A stretch of 6,207 bases of DNA from the NCBI RefSeq assembly GCF_000688655.1, contig NZ_JIBO01000002.1, positions 243,477 to 249,683 of the forward strand. Reading direction: 5' to 3'. Within the stretch, counting starts at the first letter, position 1; each line of letters opens with the position of its first letter. The stretch comes from Lonsdalea quercina subsp. quercina (GTDB lineage Bacteria > Pseudomonadota > Gammaproteobacteria > Enterobacterales > Enterobacteriaceae). The translations under genes were made by a program, and so were the position numbers. Positions 1-5,999 of this stretch are shown piece by piece. The notes under the pieces are model-generated. The model was not told where the DNA came from. It did no database searches and saw nothing but the letters and a program-made list of their open reading frames with translations.

Positions 1-239
1 CTCCCGCGCACGATAACAGAAAGGGTGTCGATTCTATCCAGCGATAAACTCTGCTGCCGTGTGATTTCAATCGCCTGCCGACCGGGTGGGGGCGCTGGCT
101 CCGGCGTGTTTAAACCGCAGGCGGAGAGTAACAGAGAACATGAAAATATCGCCAGTCGTTGACGTGTTGGCCGCCGCCAAAGCGACCGTCGTAATGTGCT
201 GCACGCCAAAAATAGAAGGGCTGAAAACGTTCGCTGCAA
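1..239 (-). CDS. bsmA: BsmA-like lipoprotein (DUF1471/YdgH family), 5' part only
   Basis: Read on the minus strand, this frame has a hydrophobic stretch ending in a lipobox, LLSAC, with the Cys codon at 119-117. A Pro-rich linker (NTPEPAPPPG) follows, then QSLSLDRIDTLSVIVRG, which resembles the start of the DUF1471 domain of BsmA (YjfO). The product would be a small lipid-anchored envelope protein; in E. coli BsmA is linked to biofilm and peroxide stress. The position beside yjfP matches E. coli gene order. The C-terminal half lies beyond the left edge. The start is doubtful: no ATG precedes the lipobox in frame. TTG at 239 has GGAAG seven bases upstream but gives a 40-residue signal region. 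TTG at 209 would give 30 residues with an Arg-rich n-region. A start lesion or a small frameshift is possible. The family call is fairly sure; the start is not. Confidence 0.6.
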   Translation of the reverse strand, partial: MQRTFSALLFLACSTLRRSLWRRPTRQRLAIFSCSLLLSACGLNTPEPAPPPGRQAIEITRQQSLSLDRIDTLSVIVRG

Positions 240-304
240 AAGCGGACTTCCGGTAAGCAGGACGTTGCACGCTCGTCGATGAGTAGCTATAACTGCTGAC
301 TTTA

Positions 305-357
305 TGCCATTTTTGTGGTGGTTTGCGCTGGTTTTTTGGCGGGTTATTGCCATTTTT
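305..357. repeat. Direct repeat TGCCATTTTT, two copies
   Basis: TGCCATTTTT occurs at 305-314 and 348-357. The flanks are also similar: TTTA upstream of the first copy and TTAT upstream of the second. The copies are 43 bases apart, close to four helical turns, and sit just upstream of the rtcB2 promoter candidate on the side of bsmA. This spacing would suit a regulator binding on one face of the DNA, but no known binding site was recognised. Confidence 0.4.
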
Positions 358-360
358 CGC

Positions 361-390
361 TTGCCATGTGTCTTATTGCAGTCGTAATAT
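361..390 (+). promoter_or_regulatory. Sigma-70-like promoter for the rtcB2-prfH operon
   Basis: TTGCCA (361-366) matches the -35 consensus at four of six bases. TAATAT (385-390) lies 18 bases further on as a -10 candidate with four of six matches. Initiation near 397 would leave a leader of about 170 nt before rtcB2, containing the short frame at 441-485. It is the best rightward promoter candidate seen in the gap; the start point is inferred. Confidence 0.45.
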
Positions 391-420
391 TCTGGCGTTT
401 TCATTTCCACTCACCTATCG

Positions 421-475
421 CATTGCAAAGGAGGTTCAGTATGACGTATTCACATTCAACCCTTTGCAGGCAATG
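421..475 (+). promoter_or_regulatory. Inverted repeat that would mask the leader Shine-Dalgarno
   Basis: TGCAAAGG (424-431) is the exact reverse complement of CCTTTGCA (461-468). The stem can extend with CAT (421-423) against ATG (473-475) across a four-base bulge. It would pair away the 5' half of the AAAGGAGGT ribosome binding site of the leader frame, whose start codon lies in the 29-nt loop. The right arm lies inside the leader frame, so a translating ribosome would open it. Confidence 0.4.
428..435 (+). promoter_or_regulatory. Near-perfect Shine-Dalgarno of the leader frame
   Basis: AAGGAGGT has full complementarity to the anti-Shine-Dalgarno core of 16S rRNA. From the last G there are six bases to the ATG at 441, which is ideal spacing. 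It is far stronger than the AGGA that serves rtcB2. Confidence 0.6.
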
Positions 476-485
476 TCAGGATTAA
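441..485 (+). CDS. Putative 14-residue leader peptide upstream of rtcB2
   Basis: The frame ATG...TAA encodes MTYSHSTLCRQCQD. It is supported by an ideal Shine-Dalgarno and ATG start and by its place between a promoter candidate and rtcB2. It includes a rare AGG arginine codon (468-470) and two cysteines. The stop lies 85 bases before the rtcB2 start. Its distal codons overlap two alternative pairing arms (461-468 and 466-473), as expected of a translated regulatory leader. There is no homology evidence, and a chance frame cannot be excluded. If translated, its value is more likely as a ribosome-occupancy signal than as a functional peptide. Confidence 0.4.
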   Translation: MTYSHSTLCRQCQD

Positions 486-531
486 TCACCGCAGTTCTCT
501 TTTTTTCGCGTATTGTCCCAGCTTTGCCTGC
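466..531 (+). promoter_or_regulatory. Alternative pairing in the rtcB2 leader
   Basis: GCAGGCAA (466-473) is the exact reverse complement of TTGCCTGC (524-531). The left arm shares bases 466-468 with the arm that masks the leader Shine-Dalgarno, so the two stems exclude each other. A T7 run at 542-548 follows ten bases after the stem. That is too far for a canonical intrinsic terminator, so an attenuation function is only suggested. Confidence 0.3.
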
Positions 532-552
532 CCACGAATTCTTTTTTTAATT

Positions 553-569
553 GATCAACAGGATTGATC
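553..569 (+). promoter_or_regulatory. Hairpin with the rtcB2 Shine-Dalgarno in its loop
   Basis: GATCAA (553-558) pairs with TTGATC (564-569) around the five-base loop CAGGA, which contains the AGGA ribosome binding site (560-563). The stem ends one base before the ATG at 571. The ribosome would have to open it to start rtcB2. The same bases form a direct repeat, ATTGATC, at 550-556 and 563-569, with a GATC (Dam) site in each copy. Confidence 0.45.
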
Positions 570-570
570 T

Positions 571-1692
571 ATGGGCAATACGATTCGCTTTATCTCTGCG
601 CGCGTGAACGTGATCGCGTCGCAAAACACCTGGATTGATGATACCGCCATTCAGCAACTAACCGCTACCGCGGGTCTGCCGGATATGGCGCGGGTGTCCG
701 GCATGCCGGACCTGCATCCGGGACGCGGCTACCCCATCGGGGCCGCTTTCTTCTCTCTCCGCCGTTTTTACCCTGCGCTGGTCGGCAACGATATCGGCTG
801 TGGCATGGCGCTTTGGCGCACCGGCTTGCAGGCTGGCAAAGTTTCTCTGGATAAGCTGGAGAAACGGCTGGGCAATATTGATGGTCCGTTGGACGACGTA
901 CCGGATGTTCCCGACGATTTGCTGCCCCACCGATTTTCTCTCGGGACTATTGGGGGCGGTAATCATTTCGCGGAGCTGCAACAGGTGGATCAGGTCTATC
1001 AGCCGTCGCTCTTTGATGAACTGATGCCGGAGGATCGACGACTGCTACTGCTGGTTCATAGCGGGTCGCGCGGGCTAGGTCAGGCGATTCTGGAACGGCA
1101 CCTGCGCAAGCACGGCCATCAAGGCGTGTTGGAAGGCACGCCCGAAGCCGATGATTACTGGCGGCAGCATCAGCAAGCGCTGCGTTTTGCCGCGCTTAAC
1201 CGGCAGTGCATTGCTCGCCGCATGTTGCAGCGTTGGCATGCAGACGGTGAAGCCCTGCTGGATGTGACACACAACCTGGTGACGCCGACGACTATCGACG
1301 GCCAGTCCGGCTGGCTGCACCGTAAAGGCGCCACGCCGTCCGACGCTGGACCGGTCGTCATACCCGGCTCCCGCGGTGATTACAGCTATCTGGTACAGCC
1401 GAAGCCGGACGCGGCGAGCTTGTTCTCTTTGGCGCATGGCGCAGGCCGTAAATGGATGCGCGCCGAATGCAAAGCGCGGCTTGAACAGCGCTACAGCGTG
1501 CAGGATCTGGCGCGCACCGCGCTGGGCGGTCGTGTCATCTGTCAGGATAAACAGCTGATGTTTCAGGAGGCGCCCCAGGCGTACAAATCCATTGATACGG
1601 TGATCGCGTCTCTGGAAGGGGCGGGGCTCATCACACCGATCGCGCGTTTGAAGCCATTGTTGACGTACAAAACACGGGGAGGCGCCGCATGA
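571..1692 (+). CDS. rtcB2: RNA ligase, RtcB family (PrfH-associated RtcB2)
   Basis: The product is a 373-residue cytosolic enzyme. By family it joins 2',3'-cyclic phosphate (or 3'-phosphate) RNA ends to 5'-OH ends using GTP and Mn2+, through a guanylylated histidine. The active site looks complete: D74 and C77 in [10 protein letters not shown]131 and H132 in GGGNH, H163 in VHSGSRG, H234 in THNLV, and HGAGR with H289 as the likely guanylylated residue. [13 protein letters not shown] (45-57) corresponds to the conserved N-terminal family motif. It is shorter than the canonical RtcB of about 408 residues and it overlaps prfH, both typical of the RtcB2 group. ATG at 571 has AGGA seven bases upstream. 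The ATGA overlap at 1689-1692 implies coupled translation with prfH. By published work on the pair, the likely substrate is 16S rRNA cut in the decoding centre. No rtcA or rtcR neighbour is present in the window. Base composition resembles the flanking genes. Confidence 0.93.
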   Translation: MGNTIRFISARVNVIASQNTWIDDTAIQQLTATAGLPDMARVSGMPDLHPGRGYPIGAAFFSLRRFYPALVGNDIGCGMALWRTGLQAGKVSLDKLEKRLGNIDGPLDDVPDVPDDLLPHRFSLGTIGGGNHFAELQQVDQVYQPSLFDELMPEDRRLLLLVHSGSRGLGQAILERHLRKHGHQGVLEGTPEADDYWRQHQQALRFAALNRQCIARRMLQRWHADGEALLDVTHNLVTPTTIDGQSGWLHRKGATPSDAGPVVIPGSRGDYSYLVQPKPDAASLFSLAHGAGRKWMRAECKARLEQRYSVQDLARTALGGRVICQDKQLMFQEAPQAYKSIDTVIASLEGAGLITPIARLKPLLTYKTRGGAA

Positions 1693-2306
1693 TTTTTTTG
1701 CAGCTATCCGCCGCGCAAGGGCCTGATGAGTGCATGTTGGCGACCGCCAAGGCTTTACACACCCTAACACGTGAGGCGCACGCTTTATCCGTCACGCTGG
1801 AGGTGGTGGAAAGCGAACCAGGAGACCGGCCGGGAACATTGCGATCCGCGCTGGTCTTACTTCAAGGCGACGGCGAGGCCGTGCTGGCGAATGCATGGTG
1901 TGGAACTTTGCAGTGGATTTGTCCCAGCCCTTGGCGTAAAGGACCAGGACGTAAAAATTGGTTTATCGGCGTGCAGCGTTTCACCCCGCAGCACACGTTC
2001 ACTGATGGGGAGATCCGTATCGAGACGCTCCGTGCTTCCGGTCCCGGCGGTCAGCACGTCAACAAAACTGAGTCTGCCGTCCGCGCGACGCATGTCGCCA
2101 GCGGTATCAGCGTACGGGTGCAAAGCGAGCGCAGTCAGCATGCCAATCGCCGTTTGGCGCTTCAGCTGATCGAGTGGCGGCTACGGCAGCAGCACCAGCA
2201 GCAGACGGCGGCCTTGCGGGAGCAGCGACATCGTGGTCACCAAGAGGTCGAGCGTGGCAACCCCGTTCGGATTTTCAAAGGGGAGCGCTTCGACCCCTTC
2301 GGGTAG
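1689..2306 (+). CDS. prfH: Peptide chain release factor homolog PrfH
   Basis: The product has 205 residues and belongs to the class I release-factor superfamily. It keeps the catalytic domain with [15 protein letters not shown], in which GGQ is at residues 120-122 and Q122 would position water for peptidyl-tRNA hydrolysis. The codon-recognition domain of RF1 and RF2 (about 360 residues) is absent and is replaced by a short N-terminal domain (about 1-100). The C-terminus is Arg/Gln-rich and ends in [15 protein letters not shown], near the usual release-factor ending. PrfH is reported to release nascent chains from ribosomes damaged in the 16S decoding centre, so that the partner RtcB2 can reseal the RNA. 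The ATG lies in the last codons of rtcB2 (ATGA overlap). The GGGGAGG at 1677-1683, inside the rtcB2 end, can serve as its ribosome binding site. The gene appears intact, unlike the truncated copy in E. coli K-12. Confidence 0.93.
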   Translation: MIFLQLSAAQGPDECMLATAKALHTLTREAHALSVTLEVVESEPGDRPGTLRSALVLLQGDGEAVLANAWCGTLQWICPSPWRKGPGRKNWFIGVQRFTPQHTFTDGEIRIETLRASGPGGQHVNKTESAVRATHVASGISVRVQSERSQHANRRLALQLIEWRLRQQHQQQTAALREQRHRGHQEVERGNPVRIFKGERFDPFG

Positions 2307-2323
2307 CCAGCGTGGCGACTGTG

Positions 2324-2355
2324 CGGCATCGCACCATCACGCTTTGCCGTTTTTT
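2324..2355 (+). terminator. Weak intrinsic terminator candidate after prfH
   Basis: CGGCA (2324-2328) pairs with TGCCG (2345-2349) and is followed directly by T6 (2350-2355), 18 bases past the prfH stop. The stem is only 5 bp with a 16-base loop. A competing hairpin, GTGCG (2321-2325) with CGCAC (2330-2334), shares its bases. Some read-through into yjfP seems likely. Confidence 0.4.
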
Positions 2356-2474
2356 AACTATGGTAGGGGGAATTTATTTTTATCCCACCGGTGAGTTTGG
2401 CGCTATGGTAATGAGAGCTAGCGTGCCGCCGATGGCGCTGGCGGGCGGATGAGCGATAAAGGGAGGGGGCATTG

Positions 2475-3224
2475 ATGGTCGAGATCTCAGTAACCACGAT
2501 AAACGGCATTGAGGCGTTACACGCCACGCCGTCAGGAAAGCAGGCGGCGTCTCTGCCCACCGTTTTCTTCTTTCACGGCTTTACCTCCTCGAAAGAGGTC
2601 TACGCCTATTTCGCCTACGCGCTGGCGCATGCCGGCTTTCGGGTGGTCGCCCCGGATGCTCCAATGCACGGCGCGCGATTTGATGGCGATGAGGCGCGGC
2701 GTCTGCGTCATTTCTGGGATATTTTTCAGCAGAATGTTCGAGAGCTGCCGGAGTACGTGGTGCATTTTCGTCAGTTGGGATTGATTGAAGAGGGCCGAAT
2801 TGGCGTCTGCGGAGCCTCGCTGGGCGGGATGACGGCGCTGGCGTCGATGACGCAGTATCCGTGGATCAACGTGGTGGCGGCTTTTATGGGGTCGGGCTAT
2901 GTTTCGTCGTTGTCTCGATCCCTGTTCCCGCCGGTCGCGCCGGATGAACCGCAGAACGCGCCGCGGTTGGCGGCGCTGGCGGAACAGCTGGCGCCTTTCG
3001 ACGTAGGTCATCAGCTGGATAAGGTGTCTGACAGACCGCTGCTACTGTGGCATGGGCTGGCGGATACGCTGGTGCCGGCCGGCGAGACCGAACGCTTGTA
3101 TCAGGCGCTGGCAGGATGTCAGCGGGACGCGAACGTGACTTATCTGACGGAGGCCGATATCGGCCATAAAATCACCCCCACCGCGCTGCGGGCGGGCGCC
3201 CGCTTTTTCCGCCAGCACCTCTGA
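2475..3224 (+). CDS. yjfP: YjfP-like alpha/beta hydrolase esterase
   Basis: The 249-residue product has the length of E. coli YjfP and resembles it along its whole length. Visible elements are HGFTSS (34-39) for the oxyanion hole, the nucleophile elbow GASLG with S115, the acid D197 in HGLADTLVP, and H231 in GHKITP. MGSGY and SLSRSLFPP (138-153) are YjfP-type signatures. There is no signal peptide, so the enzyme should be cytosolic. YjfP hydrolyses short acyl esters; the physiological substrate is not evident from the sequence. ATG at 2475 is preferred to the TTG just before it because it matches the E. coli start and has the purine-rich GGGAGGGGG (2461-2469) at good spacing. It lies 168 bases after prfH and probably has its own promoter, which I could not place. 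Confidence 0.9.
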   Translation: MVEISVTTINGIEALHATPSGKQAASLPTVFFFHGFTSSKEVYAYFAYALAHAGFRVVAPDAPMHGARFDGDEARRLRHFWDIFQQNVRELPEYVVHFRQLGLIEEGRIGVCGASLGGMTALASMTQYPWINVVAAFMGSGYVSSLSRSLFPPVAPDEPQNAPRLAALAEQLAPFDVGHQLDKVSDRPLLLWHGLADTLVPAGETERLYQALAGCQRDANVTYLTEADIGHKITPTALRAGARFFRQHL

Positions 3225-3265
3225 GCCGCCGCTTCCGGCTTGTCGCCGATTGTAACGTTTAACCC

Positions 3266-3294
3266 AGGCCGCCTATTTTATGTGCGGCCTTTCT
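3266..3294 (+). terminator. Hairpin terminator candidate after yjfP
   Basis: AGGCCGC (3266-3272) pairs perfectly with GCGGCCT (3284-3290) around an 11-base loop, 41 bases past the yjfP stop. The following TTTCT is a short T run, so termination may be incomplete. Confidence 0.5.
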
Positions 3295-3315
3295 GCTCCT
3301 TCGCCATATTGCCGC

Positions 3316-3351
3316 TTGTGTTACCTGTTCGTGGCACTTATAATTGCGCGT
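3316..3351 (+). promoter_or_regulatory. rpsF operon promoter with GC-rich discriminator
   Basis: TTGTGT (3316-3321) and a perfect TATAAT (3339-3344) are separated by 17 bases. The bases after the -10 (TGCGCGTC) form a GC-rich discriminator, the kind expected of promoters under stringent (ppGpp/DksA) control, which suits a ribosomal protein operon. Transcription should start near 3351, giving a leader of about 93 nt. Confidence 0.75.
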
Positions 3352-3383
3352 CATTTTTTCGGCCGCACACAACTACGTTCCTT

Positions 3384-3418
3384 GCTTCCATGGGCCGCGG
3401 CTGACCCTGACAGGAGGC
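3384..3418 (+). promoter_or_regulatory. S6:S18 autoregulatory leader hairpin (putative)
   Basis: GCTTCC (3384-3389) pairs with GGAGGC (3413-3418) with one G-U pair. Inside it, GGG (3392-3394) pairs with CCC (3405-3407), separated by an asymmetric internal loop. The apex carries CCGCGGCTGA. The known enterobacterial rpsF leader has a hairpin with a conserved CCG, mimicking the S18-binding site in 16S rRNA, that lets the S6:S18 complex repress rpsF translation. Position, pairing and the CCG agree with that element. The rpsF Shine-Dalgarno (AAGGAG, 3431-3436) lies just downstream. Confidence 0.65.
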
Positions 3419-3425
3419 TGAATAA

Positions 3426-3836
<411 letters not shown>

Positions 3837-3842
3837 TTTGCC

Positions 3843-4395
<553 letters not shown>

Positions 4396-4436
4396 TCGGC
4401 CGCTGTCTAATAACAAGACTTTGAGAGGATAAGGTA

Positions 4437-4889
4437 ATGCAAGTTATTCTGCTTGATAAAGTAGCAAACCTGGGCAGCCTGGGCGACCAGGTAAACGTTA
4501 AAGCGGGCTACGCTCGTAACTTCCTGGTTCCGCAGGGCAAAGCTGTGCCGGCAACCAAGAAAAACGTTGAGTTCTTCGAAGCTCGTCGCGCTGAACTGGA
4601 AGCCAAACTGGCTGACGTTCTGGCCGCAGCTGAAGCTCGCGCCGCTAAACTGAACGAACTGGCTAACGTCACCATCGCTTCCAAAGCGGGTGATGAAGGT
4701 AAACTGTTCGGTTCTATCGGTACTCGTGACATCGCTGATGCGGTTACCGCAGCAGGCGTTGAAGTTGCGAAAAGCGAAGTCCGTCTGCCGGAAGGCGTTC
4801 TGCGTACTCTGGGCGAACACGAAGTGAGCTTCCAGGTTCACAGCGACGTTTTCGCTAAGCTGAACGTGGTTATCGTTGCTGAAGCGTAA
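4437..4889 (+). CDS. rplI: 50S ribosomal protein L9
   Basis: The 150-residue product has the usual layout of L9: an N-terminal globular 23S-binding domain (about 1-40, [19 protein letters not shown]), a long connecting helix rich in Ala, Glu and Arg (about 41-75), and a C-terminal domain containing [18 protein letters not shown]. It reaches out from the L1 stalk base and helps maintain reading frame. It is one residue longer than the 149 of E. coli, ending VVIVAEA. AGAGGATAAGG precedes the ATG. It is the last gene of the operon, 41 bases after rpsR and followed by a strong terminator. Codon use is highly biased. Confidence 0.98.
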   Translation: MQVILLDKVANLGSLGDQVNVKAGYARNFLVPQGKAVPATKKNVEFFEARRAELEAKLADVLAAAEARAAKLNELANVTIASKAGDEGKLFGSIGTRDIADAVTAAGVEVAKSEVRLPEGVLRTLGEHEVSFQVHSDVFAKLNVVIVAEA

Positions 4890-4897
4890 TTTACGCT

Positions 4898-4909
4898 GAC
4901 GTTAACGTC
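4898..4909. repeat. 12-bp palindrome GACGTTAACGTC
   Basis: This perfect palindrome lies between the rplI stop and the terminator stem. It has no loop and may be incidental. It could act as a protein site or extend the structured 3' end of the rplI mRNA. Confidence 0.3.
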
Positions 4910-4911
4910 GT

Positions 4912-4938
4912 AAAACGCTGGCCTTGCGCCAGCGTTTT
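4912..4938. terminator. Intrinsic terminator of the rpsF-rplI operon
   Basis: AAAACGCTGGC (4912-4922) and GCCAGCGTTTT (4928-4938) form a perfect 11-bp stem around the loop CTTGC. The GC core is flanked by an A4 and a T4 run, so it can act in both directions. It could also stop leftward transcripts from ytfB, whose stop codon is about 120 bases away. Confidence 0.85.
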
Positions 4939-5000
4939 GCATTTCTGGGGGAGGGGAATCGAGTCTGGATCTGTAGTGACAACAGGCACTCTCCGCTGAC

Positions 5001-5035
5001 AGAAAGCGCCCGCTTTCTTAGTATTTATGATTTTT
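5001..5035 (+). terminator. Possible second hairpin between rplI and ytfB
   Basis: AGAAAGCG (5001-5008) and CGCTTTCT (5011-5018) are exact inverted repeats; sterically this is a 7-bp stem with a GCCC loop. On the plus strand it is followed by an AT-rich stretch including T5 at 5031-5035, so a back-up terminator for the rpsF operon is possible. The minus strand shows no T run after the stem. Confidence 0.35.
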
Positions 5036-5055
5036 ATTCCGTCATCACGCGACGT

Positions 5056-5778
5056 CTAGCGTGTACGAACAAATGCGCCGTCCGGCTGACGGACGAACTG
5101 CACCGTCTGGTTATCCGTCGTATCGATCTCTAATTCCGACACGACGTCCTGCGCATTCAGTCGCAGTCTGACCTTTTGTCCCGCATGAAGGCTGCTCAGA
5201 GGTTTGTCGTTGCCTTCGACCTGCGCCATCGCAAACACATCGTTGACCGGCAGATTGTGAGCGCGGAAGAGCTGCGCCAATGTTTGTCCCGCGGCTATCT
5301 GATAGTTTTGCCACGGTTTTTCGGCAGCGGCAGGGGGCGCTTCGGGTTGATCCGGCGCGGGGACTGAGTCAGCGCGCGGCGCCGGATCCGCCAACCTGGC
5401 CTGCACCGGTGCCGGTTCAGAGGTTAGCGGAACGTTCGTTGGGTTGGCGACGCGAGTGGGCTGCGGGGTTGGAGAATAGGGCCAGAGCAGCACGAGCAGG
5501 AGCAACGCCGCCGCAATAAGCAGCCAGCGGCGATGCGGATAGGGCAGCGGTTCCATCCACTGAAACCCGTCCGGCAGATGCCACAGCTGACGCAACAGCA
5601 GCGAGATTCGGCCATAAGGATTGCGCCGCGCGGCGGAAGATGCGGACGATCTCCGTGCTGGCGTCTCATCAGCGATGCTGAACGGCCAAGGCCGTCGGCG
5701 CCACCAACGTTGGCAGGATTGCCACAGCATACGGGAATCCCAGCGGTTTTTACTTCTCCTGGGCGCGATTCTGCCCAT
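5056..5778 (-). CDS. ytfB: OapA-domain cell-division protein YtfB
   Basis: The 240-residue product is a single-pass inner-membrane protein. Order: a basic Arg/Trp-rich cytoplasmic segment (1-83), a membrane helix (about 85-99, WLLIAAALLLLVLLW), a Pro/Ala-rich periplasmic linker (100-152), and a C-terminal OapA/LysM-like domain (about 155-240) with YQIAAGQTLAQLFRAHNLPVNDVFAMAQVEG and FVRQPDGAFVRTR. In E. coli YtfB the last domain binds glycan and the protein localises to the division site. The match begins at about residue 54; the first 50 or so residues have no counterpart in the E. coli protein of about 212 residues. ATG at 5778 is preceded by AGAGAGG with five bases of spacing, so this long start is credible. 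It is convergent with rplI and divergent from fklB, as in E. coli. Confidence 0.9.
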   Translation of the reverse strand: MGRIAPRRSKNRWDSRMLWQSCQRWWRRRPWPFSIADETPARRSSASSAARRNPYGRISLLLRQLWHLPDGFQWMEPLPYPHRRWLLIAAALLLLVLLWPYSPTPQPTRVANPTNVPLTSEPAPVQARLADPAPRADSVPAPDQPEAPPAAAEKPWQNYQIAAGQTLAQLFRAHNLPVNDVFAMAQVEGNDKPLSSLHAGQKVRLRLNAQDVVSELEIDTTDNQTVQFVRQPDGAFVRTR

Positions 5779-5818
5779 GATGACCTCTCTTGCTACCGTG
5801 TAAGGTAAAAACGCCTTG

Positions 5819-5848
5819 AGTATATCGGTAATCCTTCAAGGATAGCCA
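5819..5848 (-). promoter_or_regulatory. ytfB promoter candidate with overlapping palindrome
   Basis: On the minus strand TATACT (5824-5819) is a good -10. The -35 is poor (TGGCTA, 5848-5843, 18 bases away), which would suit an activated or weak promoter. The perfect palindrome ATCCTT-C-AAGGAT (5831-5843) fills the spacer, and CCTTGA/TCAAGG (5814-5819, 5836-5841) forms a second inverted repeat across the -10. Either could be an operator. Confidence 0.35.
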
Positions 5849-5909
5849 GTAAGTCAGCGCGCTTTTGGGGCGGAGTCCACGCTATCGGTCACTAGGTGTG
5901 TCAGTGCGC

Positions 5910-5926
5910 GTCCGGCGGGGCCGGAC
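5910..5926. repeat. GC-rich hairpin upstream of the fklB promoter
   Basis: GTCCGGC (5910-5916) and GCCGGAC (5920-5926) form a perfect 7-bp inverted repeat with the loop GGG. It ends ten bases before the fklB -35. It is followed by AGAGAAAATTTT rather than a T run, so it does not look like a terminator for rightward transcripts. Confidence 0.4.
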
Positions 5927-5935
5927 AGAGAAAAT

Positions 5936-5964
5936 TTTACCCATAAACCTCACGCTGTTATGCT
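5936..5964 (+). promoter_or_regulatory. fklB promoter with extended -10
   Basis: TTTACC (5936-5941) and TATGCT (5959-5964) are 17 bases apart. TGT directly before the -10 supplies the TGn extended element, which can compensate for the weak -35. A start near 5971 would give a leader of about 29 nt. Confidence 0.55.
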
Positions 5965-5999
5965 GCACGCTCGCAATTTTTACAGAAAAAGGAACATCA

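Larger units (their letters stand above)
240..570. other. bsmA / rtcB2 divergent intergenic region
   Basis: This is an AT-rich gap of about 330 bases between divergent genes. It holds the direct repeats at 305-314 and 348-357, a rightward sigma-70-like promoter at 361-390, a 14-codon leader frame with a strong Shine-Dalgarno, overlapping inverted repeats between 421 and 531, two T7 runs (500-506, 542-548) and a hairpin around the rtcB2 ribosome binding site. I found no convincing bsmA promoter on the minus strand. I found no sigma-54 -24/-12 element of the kind used by rtcBA operons under RtcR. The longer frame at 323-550 begins with TTG, lacks a Shine-Dalgarno and is probably not a gene. Confidence 0.7.
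5779..5999. other. ytfB / fklB divergent intergenic region
   Basis: These 221 bases hold a leftward ytfB promoter candidate, an associated palindrome, a GC-rich hairpin and a rightward fklB promoter, all listed separately. No coding frame with a ribosome binding site was seen. Confidence 0.7.

Noticed and set aside
67..270. 67-codon leftward frame starting with GTG at 270
   Set aside because: The neighbouring frame carries the lipobox and the DUF1471-like sequence, so this frame is a shadow. It could matter only if a frameshift disrupts bsmA.
338..351. Possible sigma-54 promoter (TGGCGGGTTATTGC)
   Set aside because: The GG and GC elements are nine bases apart rather than ten, and the -24 motif is degenerate. 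No RtcR gene is in the window.
323..550. 75-codon rightward frame before rtcB2
   Set aside because: It starts with TTG without a Shine-Dalgarno, is Phe-rich from T runs, covers the promoter and the better-supported leader frame, and resembles no known protein.
1075..1770. 231-codon leftward frame opposite rtcB2 and prfH
   Set aside because: It lies antisense to two well-recognised genes, has no family resemblance, and is explained by their GC-rich third positions.
2405..2452. Short frame MVMRASVPPMALAGG before yjfP
   Set aside because: It has no Shine-Dalgarno and a composition like the surrounding GC-rich sequence; nothing supports translation.
4924..5133. 69-codon rightward frame after the rplI terminator
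   Set aside because: It begins inside the terminator stem and runs antisense into the conserved C-terminus of ytfB.
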